Assembly (NCBI GenBank): GCA_902596515.1
Contig: CACJUF010000012.1
Location: 1-40,218 of the forward strand
Length of the DNA stretch: 40,218 nt
Source of the DNA: an uncultured Pelagibacteraceae bacterium
Lineage (GTDB): Bacteria; Pseudomonadota; Alphaproteobacteria; Pelagibacterales; Pelagibacteraceae
Direction: 5' to 3'
This document shows positions 32,592-40,218 of this stretch, piece by piece. A program made the position numbers and the translations under genes. Each line of letters opens with the position of its first letter. Position 1 is the stretch's first letter. The notes beneath the pieces were generated by a model, which worked only from the letters and a program-made list of their open reading frames with translations, was not told the DNA's origin and did no database searches.

Positions 32592-35312
32592 ATGAGCAAA
32601 TCACAAATTAATCTTCCCAAAACTGCTTTTTCAATGAAAGCAAATTTGCCAACACGGGAACCAGAAATTTTGAAATTTTGGCAAAAAATAAATCTTTATG
32701 ATGAATTAAGAAAATCCAGGAAAGGAGAAGAAAAATTTGTTCTTCACGATGGTCCTCCCTATGCAAATGGTAATATACACATGGGAACAGCTTTAAATAA
32801 AATTCTTAAAGATATAATTGTGAGATTTCATCAAATGGATGGAAAAGACTCGGTCTATGTTCCTGGATGGGATTGTCATGGATTGCCAATAGAATGGAAA
32901 ATTGAAGAACAATACAAAAAAAATAAAAAAAACAAAAATGAAGTACCAATTGTTGAATTTAGAAAAGAGTGTAGGGCTTTTGCAGAAAAATGGATAGATA
33001 TTCATAAAGACCAATTTAAAAGGTTAGGAGTTGTTGGAGATTGGGATAATTACTATTCTACAATGAGCTTTGATGCCGAAGCTCAAATAGTAAGAGAATT
33101 AGGTAAATTTTTAAAAGAAGGAAGTTTATATAGAGGATTTAAACCTGTTTTGTGGTCAACTGTTGAAAAAACAGCTTTGGCAGATGCAGAGGTTGAATAC
33201 CAAGATCATAAATCAGATACTATATATGCATCTTTTCCGGTCAAATCATCAAACATTAAAGAATTAAATAATAGCGAAATAGTGATTTGGACAACTACCC
33301 CATGGACTATTCCAGCCAATAAAGCATTAGCTTACAATGAAAGCTTAGAATATTCGCTAATTGAAGTAAATGACGATGGAGATTTTAAAAATAAAAAGAT
33401 TATTGTTGCAGATGCATTAATAGACTCAGTTGTAAAAGATACAAAAATTCAAAGTTTCAAAAAATTAAAAAATTTTAAAGGTAAAGATTTAAAAGGAACA
33501 ATATGTAATCATCCTTTTTTAAAACTTGGTTATGAATATGACATACCTATGCTGGAAGCACGTTTTGTTACTACAGAACAAGGTACTGGAATTGTTCATT
33601 GTGCGCCAAGCCATGGTCCTGATGATTTTAATTTGTGTATGAATAATGGAATTAAAGCGATTGAAACAGTTGATGGTGATGGAAAATATACAAAAAATGT
33701 GGCCCTCTTTGAAGGGATACATATTTTTAAATCTAATTCAATAGTCATTGAAAAATTAAAAGACCAAAAAAAATTATTATCGAGTGGTGAACTAGTTCAC
33801 TCTTATCCTCATTCATGGAGGTCTAAAGCACCATTAGTCCACAGAGCAACTCCTCAATGGTTTATTTCTATGGATAGTCATAAGCTTAGAAACAAAGCTT
33901 TAAAAGCAATCGATGAAACAACTTTCTATCCTAGCAAAGGAAAAGAAAGATTAAAATCGATGATTGAAACAAGACCTGATTGGTGTGTTTCAAGACAAAG
34001 AGTATGGGGAGTTCCATTACCTATTTTTATTAACAAGAAGACAAGTGAAATTTTGGTCGATGAGGAGGTTTTTGATAATATTGCAAAAATTTATGAAAAA
34101 GAGGGATCTGATTGTTGGTTTTCGGATGATCCACAAAAATTTCTTGGAAAGAAATATAAAGCTGCGGATTTTGAAAAGTTAAGTGATATCGTAGAGGTAT
34201 GGTTCGATAGTGGATCTACACATTCATTTGTATTGGAAAAAAGAAAAGATTTAAAGTGGCCTGCATCTATGTATCTCGAGGGCTCTGATCAACATAGAGG
34301 CTGGTTTCATTCATCTCTTTTAGAGTCTTGTGGCACAAGAGATCGTGCACCCTTTGAGTCTATTCTTTCTCATGGTTTTGTAGTTGATGGCAAAGGTTTA
34401 AAAATGTCAAAATCTTTGGGAAATGTAATTGCGCCCGAAGATATCTTAAAAAAATATGGAGCTGATATACTTAGAATTTGGGTTGCTTCATCAAATTATG
34501 CTGAGGATCTTCGAATAGACTATTCAATACTAGATCAACATGCTGAGTCTTATAGAAAAATAAGAAATACATTTAGATATTTGCTTGGAAATCTTAATGA
34601 TAATTTTGAACAAATGGATTTAAAAAAAATTAAAATTGAGAATTTACCCGAACTAGAGCAATTTATGCTTCATAAAATTTACAATTTAAATTCTAAATTT
34701 GATATGTATTTCAAAGATTATGATTTTCATAATTTATATAAAGAATTATTAAATTTTTGCACCGTAGATTTATCTGCTTTTTATTTTGATATAAGAAAAG
34801 ATACTTTGTATTGTGATCCAATAAATTCTGAAAAAAGAAAATCTACACTTATATTGTTAAATATTATTCTTAATTCTTTAATAAGATGGTTTGCACCAAT
34901 ATTATCTTTTACAACTGAAGAGATTTATCAACTTATTTCAAAAAATAAAAAGAGTATTCATCTTGAAAAATTTTTAAATTTTCCTGAAAAATTTAATAAT
35001 TCAAACCTTAATTCCAAATGGGAACAATTAATCAAAATAAGGGATATTTGTAATCTGAGTATTGAGCAAAAACGAGCAAGTAAAGATATAGGATCTAGTT
35101 TGGAAGCAGCTTTAATTGTGAAATTAAATAATGAGAACCAGAAATTTTTGAAAAATATTGACCTTTCAGAACTTTGCATAACTTCATCAGTCAAAATTGA
35201 GATTAGTGATACAAATGAGATAACTGTAGAAACAAGCAAAGCAAAAGGTGAAAAATGTCCAATATGTTGGAAAATCAGAAGCGCACCATGTGAAAGACCG
35301 AATTGTAAATAG
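32592..35312 (+). CDS. ileS: Isoleucyl-tRNA synthetase
   Basis: This 906-residue class I synthetase has the HIGH-type motif as HMGT in GPPYANGNIHMGTALNK, and KMSKS intact in KGLKMSKSLGNV. VPGWDCHGLPIEWKIE and the editing-domain WTTTPWTIPANKALAY are IleS signatures. The C-terminal zinc-finger-like segment has CPICWKIRSAPCERPNC with four cysteines. It charges tRNA-Ile. It ends one base before the lspA start, the usual ileS-lspA pairing. Confidence 0.98.
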   Translation: MSKSQINLPKTAFSMKANLPTREPEILKFWQKINLYDELRKSRKGEEKFVLHDGPPYANGNIHMGTALNKILKDIIVRFHQMDGKDSVYVPGWDCHGLPIEWKIEEQYKKNKKNKNEVPIVEFRKECRAFAEKWIDIHKDQFKRLGVVGDWDNYYSTMSFDAEAQIVRELGKFLKEGSLYRGFKPVLWSTVEKTALADAEVEYQDHKSDTIYASFPVKSSNIKELNNSEIVIWTTTPWTIPANKALAYNESLEYSLIEVNDDGDFKNKKIIVADALIDSVVKDTKIQSFKKLKNFKGKDLKGTICNHPFLKLGYEYDIPMLEARFVTTEQGTGIVHCAPSHGPDDFNLCMNNGIKAIETVDGDGKYTKNVALFEGIHIFKSNSIVIEKLKDQKKLLSSGELVHSYPHSWRSKAPLVHRATPQWFISMDSHKLRNKALKAIDETTFYPSKGKERLKSMIETRPDWCVSRQRVWGVPLPIFINKKTSEILVDEEVFDNIAKIYEKEGSDCWFSDDPQKFLGKKYKAADFEKLSDIVEVWFDSGSTHSFVLEKRKDLKWPASMYLEGSDQHRGWFHSSLLESCGTRDRAPFESILSHGFVVDGKGLKMSKSLGNVIAPEDILKKYGADILRIWVASSNYAEDLRIDYSILDQHAESYRKIRNTFRYLLGNLNDNFEQMDLKKIKIENLPELEQFMLHKIYNLNSKFDMYFKDYDFHNLYKELLNFCTVDLSAFYFDIRKDTLYCDPINSEKRKSTLILLNIILNSLIRWFAPILSFTTEEIYQLISKNKKSIHLEKFLNFPEKFNNSNLNSKWEQLIKIRDICNLSIEQKRASKDIGSSLEAALIVKLNNENQKFLKNIDLSELCITSSVKIEISDTNEITVETSKAKGEKCPICWKIRSAPCERPNCK

Positions 35313-35313
35313 A

Positions 35314-35784
35314 ATGTTAAAAAAACATTTAGTGGATCTTTCAATTATTATTTTTATTTTTTTAATCGATAGAGTTAGTAAATTATTGATCATTAATTCT
35401 CCAGAAACTTATGAACAATATGGCATTAGTGTTACATCTTTTTTAAATTTTAATTTGATTTGGAATGAAGGTATTGCTTTCGGCTTATTTTCTTTTGATG
35501 AAAAATTATATTATAATTTTTTGACAATCTTTATTTGTCTAATAACTGTCGTTATTATTTGGTTAACCCTTAGATCTAGTGGATTTGAGAAATTAAGTTA
35601 TATTATGATTATAGGAGGTTCTCTTGGAAATATCTTTGATAGAATATTTTACTCCGCGGTGCCAGATTTTATAGATTTTCATATTAACAATTTTCATTGG
35701 TTTATATTTAATGTTGCTGATATATTCATTACTATAGGTATAATTTTTTTAATAAGTTTTGAAATATTTGGTAAAAAAAATTAA
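35314..35784 (+). CDS. lspA: Lipoprotein signal peptidase LspA
   Basis: I place the start at the ATG at 35314 (MLKKHLVDLSIIIFIFLIDR; 156 residues), one base after the ileS stop. An upstream in-frame ATG at 35248 lies inside ileS and would add 22 residues without family match. The aspartyl-protease motifs are present: NLIWNEGIAFGLFSF, IGGSLGNIFDRIFY (first catalytic Asp) and FIFNVADIFITIGI (second Asp). It has four membrane helices. It cleaves prolipoprotein signal peptides in the inner membrane; several putative lipoproteins in this window would be substrates. Confidence 0.96.
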   Translation: MLKKHLVDLSIIIFIFLIDRVSKLLIINSPETYEQYGISVTSFLNFNLIWNEGIAFGLFSFDEKLYYNFLTIFICLITVVIIWLTLRSSGFEKLSYIMIIGGSLGNIFDRIFYSAVPDFIDFHINNFHWFIFNVADIFITIGIIFLISFEIFGKKN

Positions 35785-36096
35785 ATGAGATTTATTTATA
35801 ATATTTTAATAATTTTGACATTGTCATCATTTTTGTTTTCTTGTGGAGGCTTTAAGTTGAAAAAAAAAGCTGACTCAGGTGAGGAATTTTTAATAGAAAA
35901 AAAGGATCCACTAGTTTTACCACCAGATTTTTCAAAATTACCAAAACCCGATGAGCAACCCAAAACTTTAGATGAAGAGGTTAATATCAAATCTATATTT
36001 GACGGAGAACAAAGTATTACTGAGGAAGATAACGATGAAAACTCTTCAAAATCTAATATTAAAAAAAGTATTTCCGATAAAATTCAAAAACAGTAA
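35785..36096 (+). CDS. DUF3035-like small lipoprotein
   Basis: The 103-residue protein has a signal peptide MRFIYNILIILTLSSFLFSC with lipobox LFSC. The mature part contains EFLIEKKDPLVLPPDFSKLP, the E-F-x-V-x3-P-L-V-x-P-P pattern of alphaproteobacterial DUF3035 proteins, usually found next to lspA, as here. The C-terminal 50 residues are acidic and low complexity. It begins immediately after the lspA stop, and its own stop overlaps the pgi start by one base. Function is unknown. Confidence 0.8.
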   Translation: MRFIYNILIILTLSSFLFSCGGFKLKKKADSGEEFLIEKKDPLVLPPDFSKLPKPDEQPKTLDEEVNIKSIFDGEQSITEEDNDENSSKSNIKKSISDKIQKQ

Positions 36097-37253
36097 TGCT
36101 GACAAAGAATCTCACTTTTGAAAACTTTGAAAATAAAAAAGTAAACTTAAAATTAAAAAATTATTTGAAAGAACTAATTTCCTCAAAAAATGAAGTTATT
36201 AATTCTTTATCAAGAGGTTATAAATACAGTTACACCAAAAAATCAATCAAAAAATTAAAAGGATACAAGGATGTTAGAATTTTCGGTATGGGTGGATCTT
36301 CTCTAGGAGCAATGGCAATTTATGATTTTTTAAGACATAAAATAAATAAAAATTTTTATTTTCTTGCAAATCTAAATCAAAAGATAAAATTTCCAAAAAA
36401 AAAATATCTTAACTTAGTAATTTCGAAATCTGGAAATACGTTGGAAACAATCGTTAACAGCAATTTATATATTAATAAAAACGATAAAAATGTTTTAGTC
36501 TCAGATAAAAAAGAGAGTATTTTAAAAGAGATAAGTATGAAGTTAAAATCAGATATTATACATCATAACAACTTTATTGGTGGAAGATATTCAGTTTTAT
36601 CAGAGGTTGGTATGTTGCCAGCAGAATTAATGGGGTTGGACTCAAGGAAATTTAAAAAATTTGATAATTTAGTAGCTAATAAGAAATTTTTAAATTCACT
36701 AATAATTAATGTTTCAAATATTTTAGAATTAATTAAGAGAAAAAAATTTAACTCGGTAATTCTAAATTATGATGAAACCACTGAAAATTTTTTAAAATGG
36801 TATCAACAATTAGTAGCAGAAAGTTTAGGCAAAAAAGGAAATGGCATTTTTCCAATAATATCAAATATGCCTAAAGATAATCATAGTCTAATGCAATTAT
36901 ATCTAGATGGTCAAAAAAATAATTTTTACACATTTTTTTATACAAAAGATCAAAATTATCAAAAGTTAAATCAAGATAATATTCCTGACTCTTTAAAATT
37001 CTTAAAAAAAAAGAATTTGGGGAATATTCTTCGCTCTAAGATTCTAGCAACAAAAAAAGTTTTTCAAAAAAAAAAGATACCTTTTAGAAGTTTTTATTTA
37101 AAATCTAAAAATGAGGAAGTCCTTGGTGAATTATTTACATATTTTATTTTAGAAACAATTCTTCTAGCTAAAGCTTTAAAAATAAATCCTTATGATCAAC
37201 CGGCTGTTGAACTAATTAAAATAGAGACAAAAAAAATTTTAAAAAGTTCTTAA
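36096..37253 (+). CDS. pgi: Glucose-6-phosphate isomerase (short form)
   Basis: At 385 residues this is shorter than the usual bacterial enzyme (about 440-550). It retains the core: IFGMGGSSLGAMAIYDFLRH, the SIS phosphosugar loop VISKSGNTLETIV, the signature GGRYSVLSEVGMLPAELMG (Glu/Arg), DNHSLMQLYLDGQKNN (catalytic His) and YDQPAVELIKIETKKIL with the terminal Lys. It interconverts glucose-6-P and fructose-6-P. It is coupled to the preceding lipoprotein (TAATG) and shares a TTAA stop overlap with rsmD. The isomerase call is firm; activity of the short form is inferred. Confidence 0.9.
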   Translation: MLTKNLTFENFENKKVNLKLKNYLKELISSKNEVINSLSRGYKYSYTKKSIKKLKGYKDVRIFGMGGSSLGAMAIYDFLRHKINKNFYFLANLNQKIKFPKKKYLNLVISKSGNTLETIVNSNLYINKNDKNVLVSDKKESILKEISMKLKSDIIHHNNFIGGRYSVLSEVGMLPAELMGLDSRKFKKFDNLVANKKFLNSLIINVSNILELIKRKKFNSVILNYDETTENFLKWYQQLVAESLGKKGNGIFPIISNMPKDNHSLMQLYLDGQKNNFYTFFYTKDQNYQKLNQDNIPDSLKFLKKKNLGNILRSKILATKKVFQKKKIPFRSFYLKSKNEEVLGELFTYFILETILLAKALKINPYDQPAVELIKIETKKILKSS

Positions 37254-37813
37254 TTTGCAAAATATATTTTAGAGACTCCATAGGTCCGGGTATCAAGAAT
37301 ATTAATTTTCTTGGTTATTACTATTTTATCTTTTTTATGTCTGTGAATAATTAAGGTACCATTTTTTTTAAGAAGTTTTCTATAAATAATTTTTTCAATT
37401 AACATATTAATTTTTATTTCTTTGTAAGGGGGGTCAATAAAGATTATATCAAATTTTTTATCAATCTTTTTGTCAGAGTCAAAATATTCAAAACAATCAT
37501 TTTTAAAAATTTGAAATTTTTTTTCATTTTTAAAAAGAAGTAGATTTTTTTCTAATACTTTAATTGCCTCAAAATAATTTTCAAAAAAATACACGCACCC
37601 AGACTCTCTTGATAAACATTCTATTCCAAAAGATCCGCAGCCAGAAAATAAATCTAAAATTGTAGAACCTTTTAAATTTACATTAATTTTTTTTGAGTGT
37701 TCTAGAAGATTGAAAATTGACTCCTTTACTAAATCTTTTAAAGGTCTAGTGTTTTTATCTTTAGGTAATAATAACTTTTTTCCTTTAAATCTCCCAGAAA
37801 TTATTCTTATCAT
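37250..37813 (-). CDS. rsmD: 16S rRNA m2G966 methyltransferase RsmD
   Basis: The 187-residue protein begins MIRIISGRFKGKKLLLPKDK, then TRPLKDLVKESIFNLLEH, the RsmD N-terminus. SAM motif I is ILDLFSGCGSFGIECLSR and the catalytic motif IV is FIIFIDPPYKE-like (IDPPYKE at about 134-140). It methylates guanine 966 in 16S rRNA. Its start overlaps the purD stop by four bases (ATGA), so it is translated after purD. Confidence 0.95.
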   Translation of the reverse strand: MIRIISGRFKGKKLLLPKDKNTRPLKDLVKESIFNLLEHSKKINVNLKGSTILDLFSGCGSFGIECLSRESGCVYFFENYFEAIKVLEKNLLLFKNEKKFQIFKNDCFEYFDSDKKIDKKFDIIFIDPPYKEIKINMLIEKIIYRKLLKKNGTLIIHRHKKDKIVITKKINILDTRTYGVSKIYFAN

Positions 37814-39072
37814 GTTATAATTTTATAACCAATATCTTTTCTAAAATATCCATTTTGCCAATTTAATTTTTTAATTAAACTTATGGCTTGATCTCTACCA
37901 ATTTTTAAATTGTCTGATTTAATTACAAAATTTAATACTCTCCCACCATTAGAGTGTATTTTTGAATTATTTATTTTAGTTCCGGCGTGAAAAATGTATT
38001 CATTATTCTGAAGCTTAATTTCTTTAAGACCATTTATTTCTAAATCATTTTTATATTTATCTGGGTATCCTTTTGAAGCTAAAACAATGCAAATACTCTT
38101 TTCTTCAAACCATTCTAAATTTATATTTTTTAAATTTTCATTAACAGTGGCAACTACTATTTCTAAAAAATCGGTTTTGAGTCTTGGAAGTATTGTCTGA
38201 CATTCAGGATCCCCCATTCTTACATTGTATTCAATCAAAAAAGGCTCACTATCTATAATCATTAATCCTGCATATAGAAAACCTTTAAATTTATTATTTA
38301 TATCTCTTAAGCCTCTTAATGTTGGTTCTATTATTTTCTCTATTATCTTTTTTTCCAGTTTTTCACTTTCCAATCGAGAAGGTGAGTAAGCTCCCATTCC
38401 TCCCGTGTTTTTACCCTTATCTCCCTCTAAGGCTCGCTTGTGATCTTGAGCAGTTCCAAAAATTTTATAATTGATGCCGTCAGAAATTATAAAAAAACTC
38501 ATTTCTTCACCTTTTAAAAATTCCTCAATTAAAATTTGTTTTGCTTCTCCAAACTTACCTTTAAAAATTTCCTCAACTGCTTTCTTTGATTGATCATTGG
38601 TTTCACAAATATAGACACCTTTTCCTGCTGCTAAACCATCAGCCTTAACAACTATAGGAAATTTACATTCATTTAAGAATGAAAGACTGTCTTGAATGCT
38701 ATTGAAGACACCAAATTTTGCAGTAGGAATATTATATTTTTTACATAAATTTTTTGTGAAAATTTTTGAACCTTCAAGTTGCGAAGAAATACGATCTGGA
38801 CCAAATACTTTAATTTTGTTTAGTTCCAAGAAGTCGACTATTCCATCTACCAGTGGTTTTTCAGGACCTACTATTATTATGTCTATACCTAGTTCTTTTA
38901 TAACTCTTTTTAATTCCTCAAAATTATTCAGTTCAATCTCAATATTTTTTGCGATAAAGCTAGTGCCTGCATTTCCTGGAAAACAGTAAATTTTGTCAAT
39001 ATTTTTTGATTTTTTTAAAGATATACATATGGCATGCTCTCTACCACCGCTTCCTATTACTCCAACTTTCAT
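37810..39072 (-). CDS. purD: Phosphoribosylamine-glycine ligase (GARS)
   Basis: This 420-residue ATP-grasp enzyme begins MKVGVIGSGGREHAICISLK, with the GARS N-domain GxGGREHA motif. Then come PGNAGTSFIA, IIIVGPEKPLVDGIVDFLEL, the ATP-grasp lysine FPIVVKADGLAAGKGVYICE, KGEEMSFFIISDG, and the active-site FLIEYNVRMGDPECQTILPR. It makes glycinamide ribonucleotide, step 2 of purine synthesis. It overlaps rsmD and is divergent from the DUF2093 gene by 24 bp. Confidence 0.98.
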   Translation of the reverse strand: MKVGVIGSGGREHAICISLKKSKNIDKIYCFPGNAGTSFIAKNIEIELNNFEELKRVIKELGIDIIIVGPEKPLVDGIVDFLELNKIKVFGPDRISSQLEGSKIFTKNLCKKYNIPTAKFGVFNSIQDSLSFLNECKFPIVVKADGLAAGKGVYICETNDQSKKAVEEIFKGKFGEAKQILIEEFLKGEEMSFFIISDGINYKIFGTAQDHKRALEGDKGKNTGGMGAYSPSRLESEKLEKKIIEKIIEPTLRGLRDINNKFKGFLYAGLMIIDSEPFLIEYNVRMGDPECQTILPRLKTDFLEIVVATVNENLKNINLEWFEEKSICIVLASKGYPDKYKNDLEINGLKEIKLQNNEYIFHAGTKINNSKIHSNGGRVLNFVIKSDNLKIGRDQAISLIKKLNWQNGYFRKDIGYKIIT

Positions 39073-39096
39073 ATAATTATATATAAACTATAAATC

Positions 39097-39285
39097 ATGA
39101 AAAAATTAGCTAAATTAAAATATTTACCAAATAATTTCAAAATAATTGAAAATGGTGACCATGTTATATGTGCAGTCTCAGGTAAAGAAATTTCTTTAGA
39201 TAATTTAAATTATTGGAATGTGGAAACTCAAGAAGCCTATTATTCTTATAAAGAAGCCCATCAAAAAAGAGAATCAAAAACCTAA
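39097..39285 (+). CDS. DUF2093-family small protein
   Basis: The 62-residue protein has AKLKYLPNNFKIIENGDHVI, CAVSGKEISLDNLNYWNVET and QEAYYSYKEA, matching the alphaproteobacterial DUF2093 pattern (R-Y-x-D-G-D-F-x-V-x4-G-x2-V-x-C-A-V-T-G...I-P-L-x2-L-x-Y-W). Function is unknown. In other alphaproteobacteria it commonly lies near xseA and purD, and it is next to purD here. It is convergent with the acyltransferase gene, four bases apart. Confidence 0.9.
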   Translation: MKKLAKLKYLPNNFKIIENGDHVICAVSGKEISLDNLNYWNVETQEAYYSYKEAHQKRESKT

Positions 39286-39289
39286 ATCA

Positions 39290-40156
39290 TTATAATTTCC
39301 ACCTATTATGTGTCCAAATCCATTGTTTTGGATTTGCAATAATCATTTTTTCTAAAATTCTATTAAGATCTAGTGTAATTTTTTCAATAGAGTCATTTTC
39401 AGAAAATTGAATGTTATCAAAAATTCTAATTTTAAAATTATCATCTATTGATCTTTCTATATTAATAGGAACTACTTGAGCATTAAATTTTTTGATGAAT
39501 TGAGCCGGTATTGTAGTAGTGAGAGCTTCTTTACCAAAAAAATCACATTTTATTCCCTCTGATACTCTTTGATCAATCATCAAAGCAATAGATGTCCCAC
39601 TTTTGAACTCTCTAAGCAACTCCTTGGTTCCAGAAATTCCTTTTTGAATTTGTTTTTTACAAATATATTTTTTTCTTATTTTTTCCATAAGTGGATTTAG
39701 AAATTTATTATTCAGGGGTCTATAAATTGCCGCTAAATCGATACCAGACTTTTCAATATGCATTGCCATTAATTCAAAATTATCGAAATGTCCTGATATG
39801 AAAATTACTGGTGTATTTTTTTGCTTTATTTTTTCCAAGCCTTTTTGATTTTCTATAATAATTTTTTTTTTAAATTTAGGAGATTGTCTAAAATTTTTGA
39901 TAAAAATATATTCAGCAAAGATTTTACCATAAGTTGCCCACATACTGTTTACAATTTTTTCTTTTTCATTCTCATGTAATTCTGGGAAAGCTATACTTAA
40001 ATTAGAATGTGAAATTTTTTTCGATCTAAAATGAGGTCCAATTGTTTTGAAAATAAAGCTTGAAAAAGATTTTGATAACTTTAGTCCTAAAATTTTAAAT
40101 AATAAAAATAAAAAAATAATAAAAATAAACTGTATAAAATATTTAATTAATTTCAT
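39290..40156 (-). CDS. Lipid A biosynthesis acyltransferase (LpxL/LpxM-type)
   Basis: The 288-residue protein has an N-terminal membrane anchor (about 4-28). The HX4E catalytic motif lies in VIFISGHFDNFELMAMHIEK (about residue 120-130). AAIYRPLNNKFLNPLMEKIR, IALMIDQRVSEGIKCDFFG and the C-terminal WIWTHNRWK are hallmarks of the lysophospholipid-acyltransferase-like family that adds secondary acyl chains to lipid A. Whether it acts on lipid A itself or an ornithine-type lipid cannot be settled here. It overlaps the preceding gene by 14 bp. Confidence 0.9.
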   Translation of the reverse strand: MKLIKYFIQFIFIIFLFLLFKILGLKLSKSFSSFIFKTIGPHFRSKKISHSNLSIAFPELHENEKEKIVNSMWATYGKIFAEYIFIKNFRQSPKFKKKIIIENQKGLEKIKQKNTPVIFISGHFDNFELMAMHIEKSGIDLAAIYRPLNNKFLNPLMEKIRKKYICKKQIQKGISGTKELLREFKSGTSIALMIDQRVSEGIKCDFFGKEALTTTIPAQFIKKFNAQVVPINIERSIDDNFKIRIFDNIQFSENDSIEKITLDLNRILEKMIIANPKQWIWTHNRWKL

Positions 40157-40218
40157 TTATCTTGGCTTTTAAAAATTGAACAAGCTTATTTTCATCTTTA
40201 ATTTTAATGTCTATTTCT
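40143..40218 (-). CDS. C-terminal end of an upstream gene (possibly lpxK), cut by window edge
   Basis: On the minus strand a frame open to the window edge ends EIDIKIKDENKLVQFLKAKI then N-E-I-N-stop (40143-40145), overlapping the acyltransferase start by 14 bp, a typical spacing here. The beta-strand-then-helix ending resembles LpxK C-termini, and lpxK often neighbours lpxL-type genes, but 24 residues cannot prove identity. Confidence 0.45.
   Translation of the reverse strand, partial: EIDIKIKDENKLVQFLKAKINEIN

Noticed and set aside
35248..35313. Longer N-terminus for LspA
   Set aside because: The extra 22 residues lie within ileS, do not match the family, and an ATG one base after the ileS stop gives the normal N-terminus.

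Overview
The window reads as one contiguous, extremely AT-rich, very gene-dense bacterial chromosome segment. I assign it to an alphaproteobacterium of the SAR11 (Pelagibacterales) type. The reasons are the strong A/T codon bias and lysine/asparagine/isoleucine-rich proteins, the tiny or negative intergenic distances, alphaproteobacterial gene orders (amgK-murU; HAD-IIA, ribF, ileS, lspA, DUF3035-like lipoprotein), and families typical of alphaproteobacteria (DUF2093, DUF1330, DUF6134-like). Genus-level placement is inference from gene content; no rRNA gene is present. I see no insertion sequences, prophage, CRISPR array, tRNA or rRNA. No stretch above 300 bases lacks a gene; the longest gene-free stretches (about 85-160 bp) hold promoters, terminators or a very small candidate gene.

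Layout: (1) 1-1277, cell-wall recycling genes amgK (cut by the left edge) and murU, running into gpmA on the other strand. (2) 2013-2988, a VanZ-like membrane protein and a lipoprotein transglycosylase. (3) 2978-8243, a tight minus-strand operon msrA-sseA-adaptor-RND pump. (4) 8279-11542, a drug/metabolite-type permease with an AlkA-like glycosylase, then a GT17 glycosyltransferase with DUF1330, then a purine-type phosphoribosyltransferase. (5) 11580-15983, an NCS2 purine permease, a small lipoprotein, a heat-shock regulated hsp20 and oligopeptidase B. (6) 15998-21481, a membrane-anchored J protein, a GT9 glycosyltransferase, a DapA-like aldolase coupled to cyclopropane fatty acid synthase, a lysine-rich coiled-coil protein with a small membrane protein, and a DCC thiol protein. 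(7) 21567-26653, tldD-pmbA plus an FAD amine-oxidase-like protein, a DUF6134-like exported protein and a YczE-like membrane protein. (8) 26650-30728, typA, a possible 38-residue basic protein, and groES-groEL. (9) 30852-37253, the HAD-ribF-ileS-lspA-lipoprotein-pgi run. (10) 37250-40218, rsmD-purD, DUF2093, an LpxL-type acyltransferase and the tail of an upstream gene.

Functional themes: envelope synthesis and recycling (AmgK/MurU, SLT lipoprotein, LspA, LpxL-like, GT9, GT17, CFA synthase), proteostasis and stress (Hsp20, GroESL, OpdB, TldD/PmbA, MsrA, J protein), and purine handling (phosphoribosyltransferase, NCS2 permease, PurD). The two heat-shock units carry matching sigma-32-like promoters (CTTGAAA, 13-nt spacer, CCCCATNT-like), and hsp20 also has a structured leader that looks like a ROSE-type RNA thermometer. 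Of eleven convergent gene junctions, eight overlap, one is 4 bp apart, and the only two with real spacing both contain hairpin terminators. The most unusual proteins are the RND adaptor that appears to lack its alpha-helical hairpin, the DapA-like aldolase lacking the usual substrate-binding arginine, and the lysine-rich coiled-coil protein.
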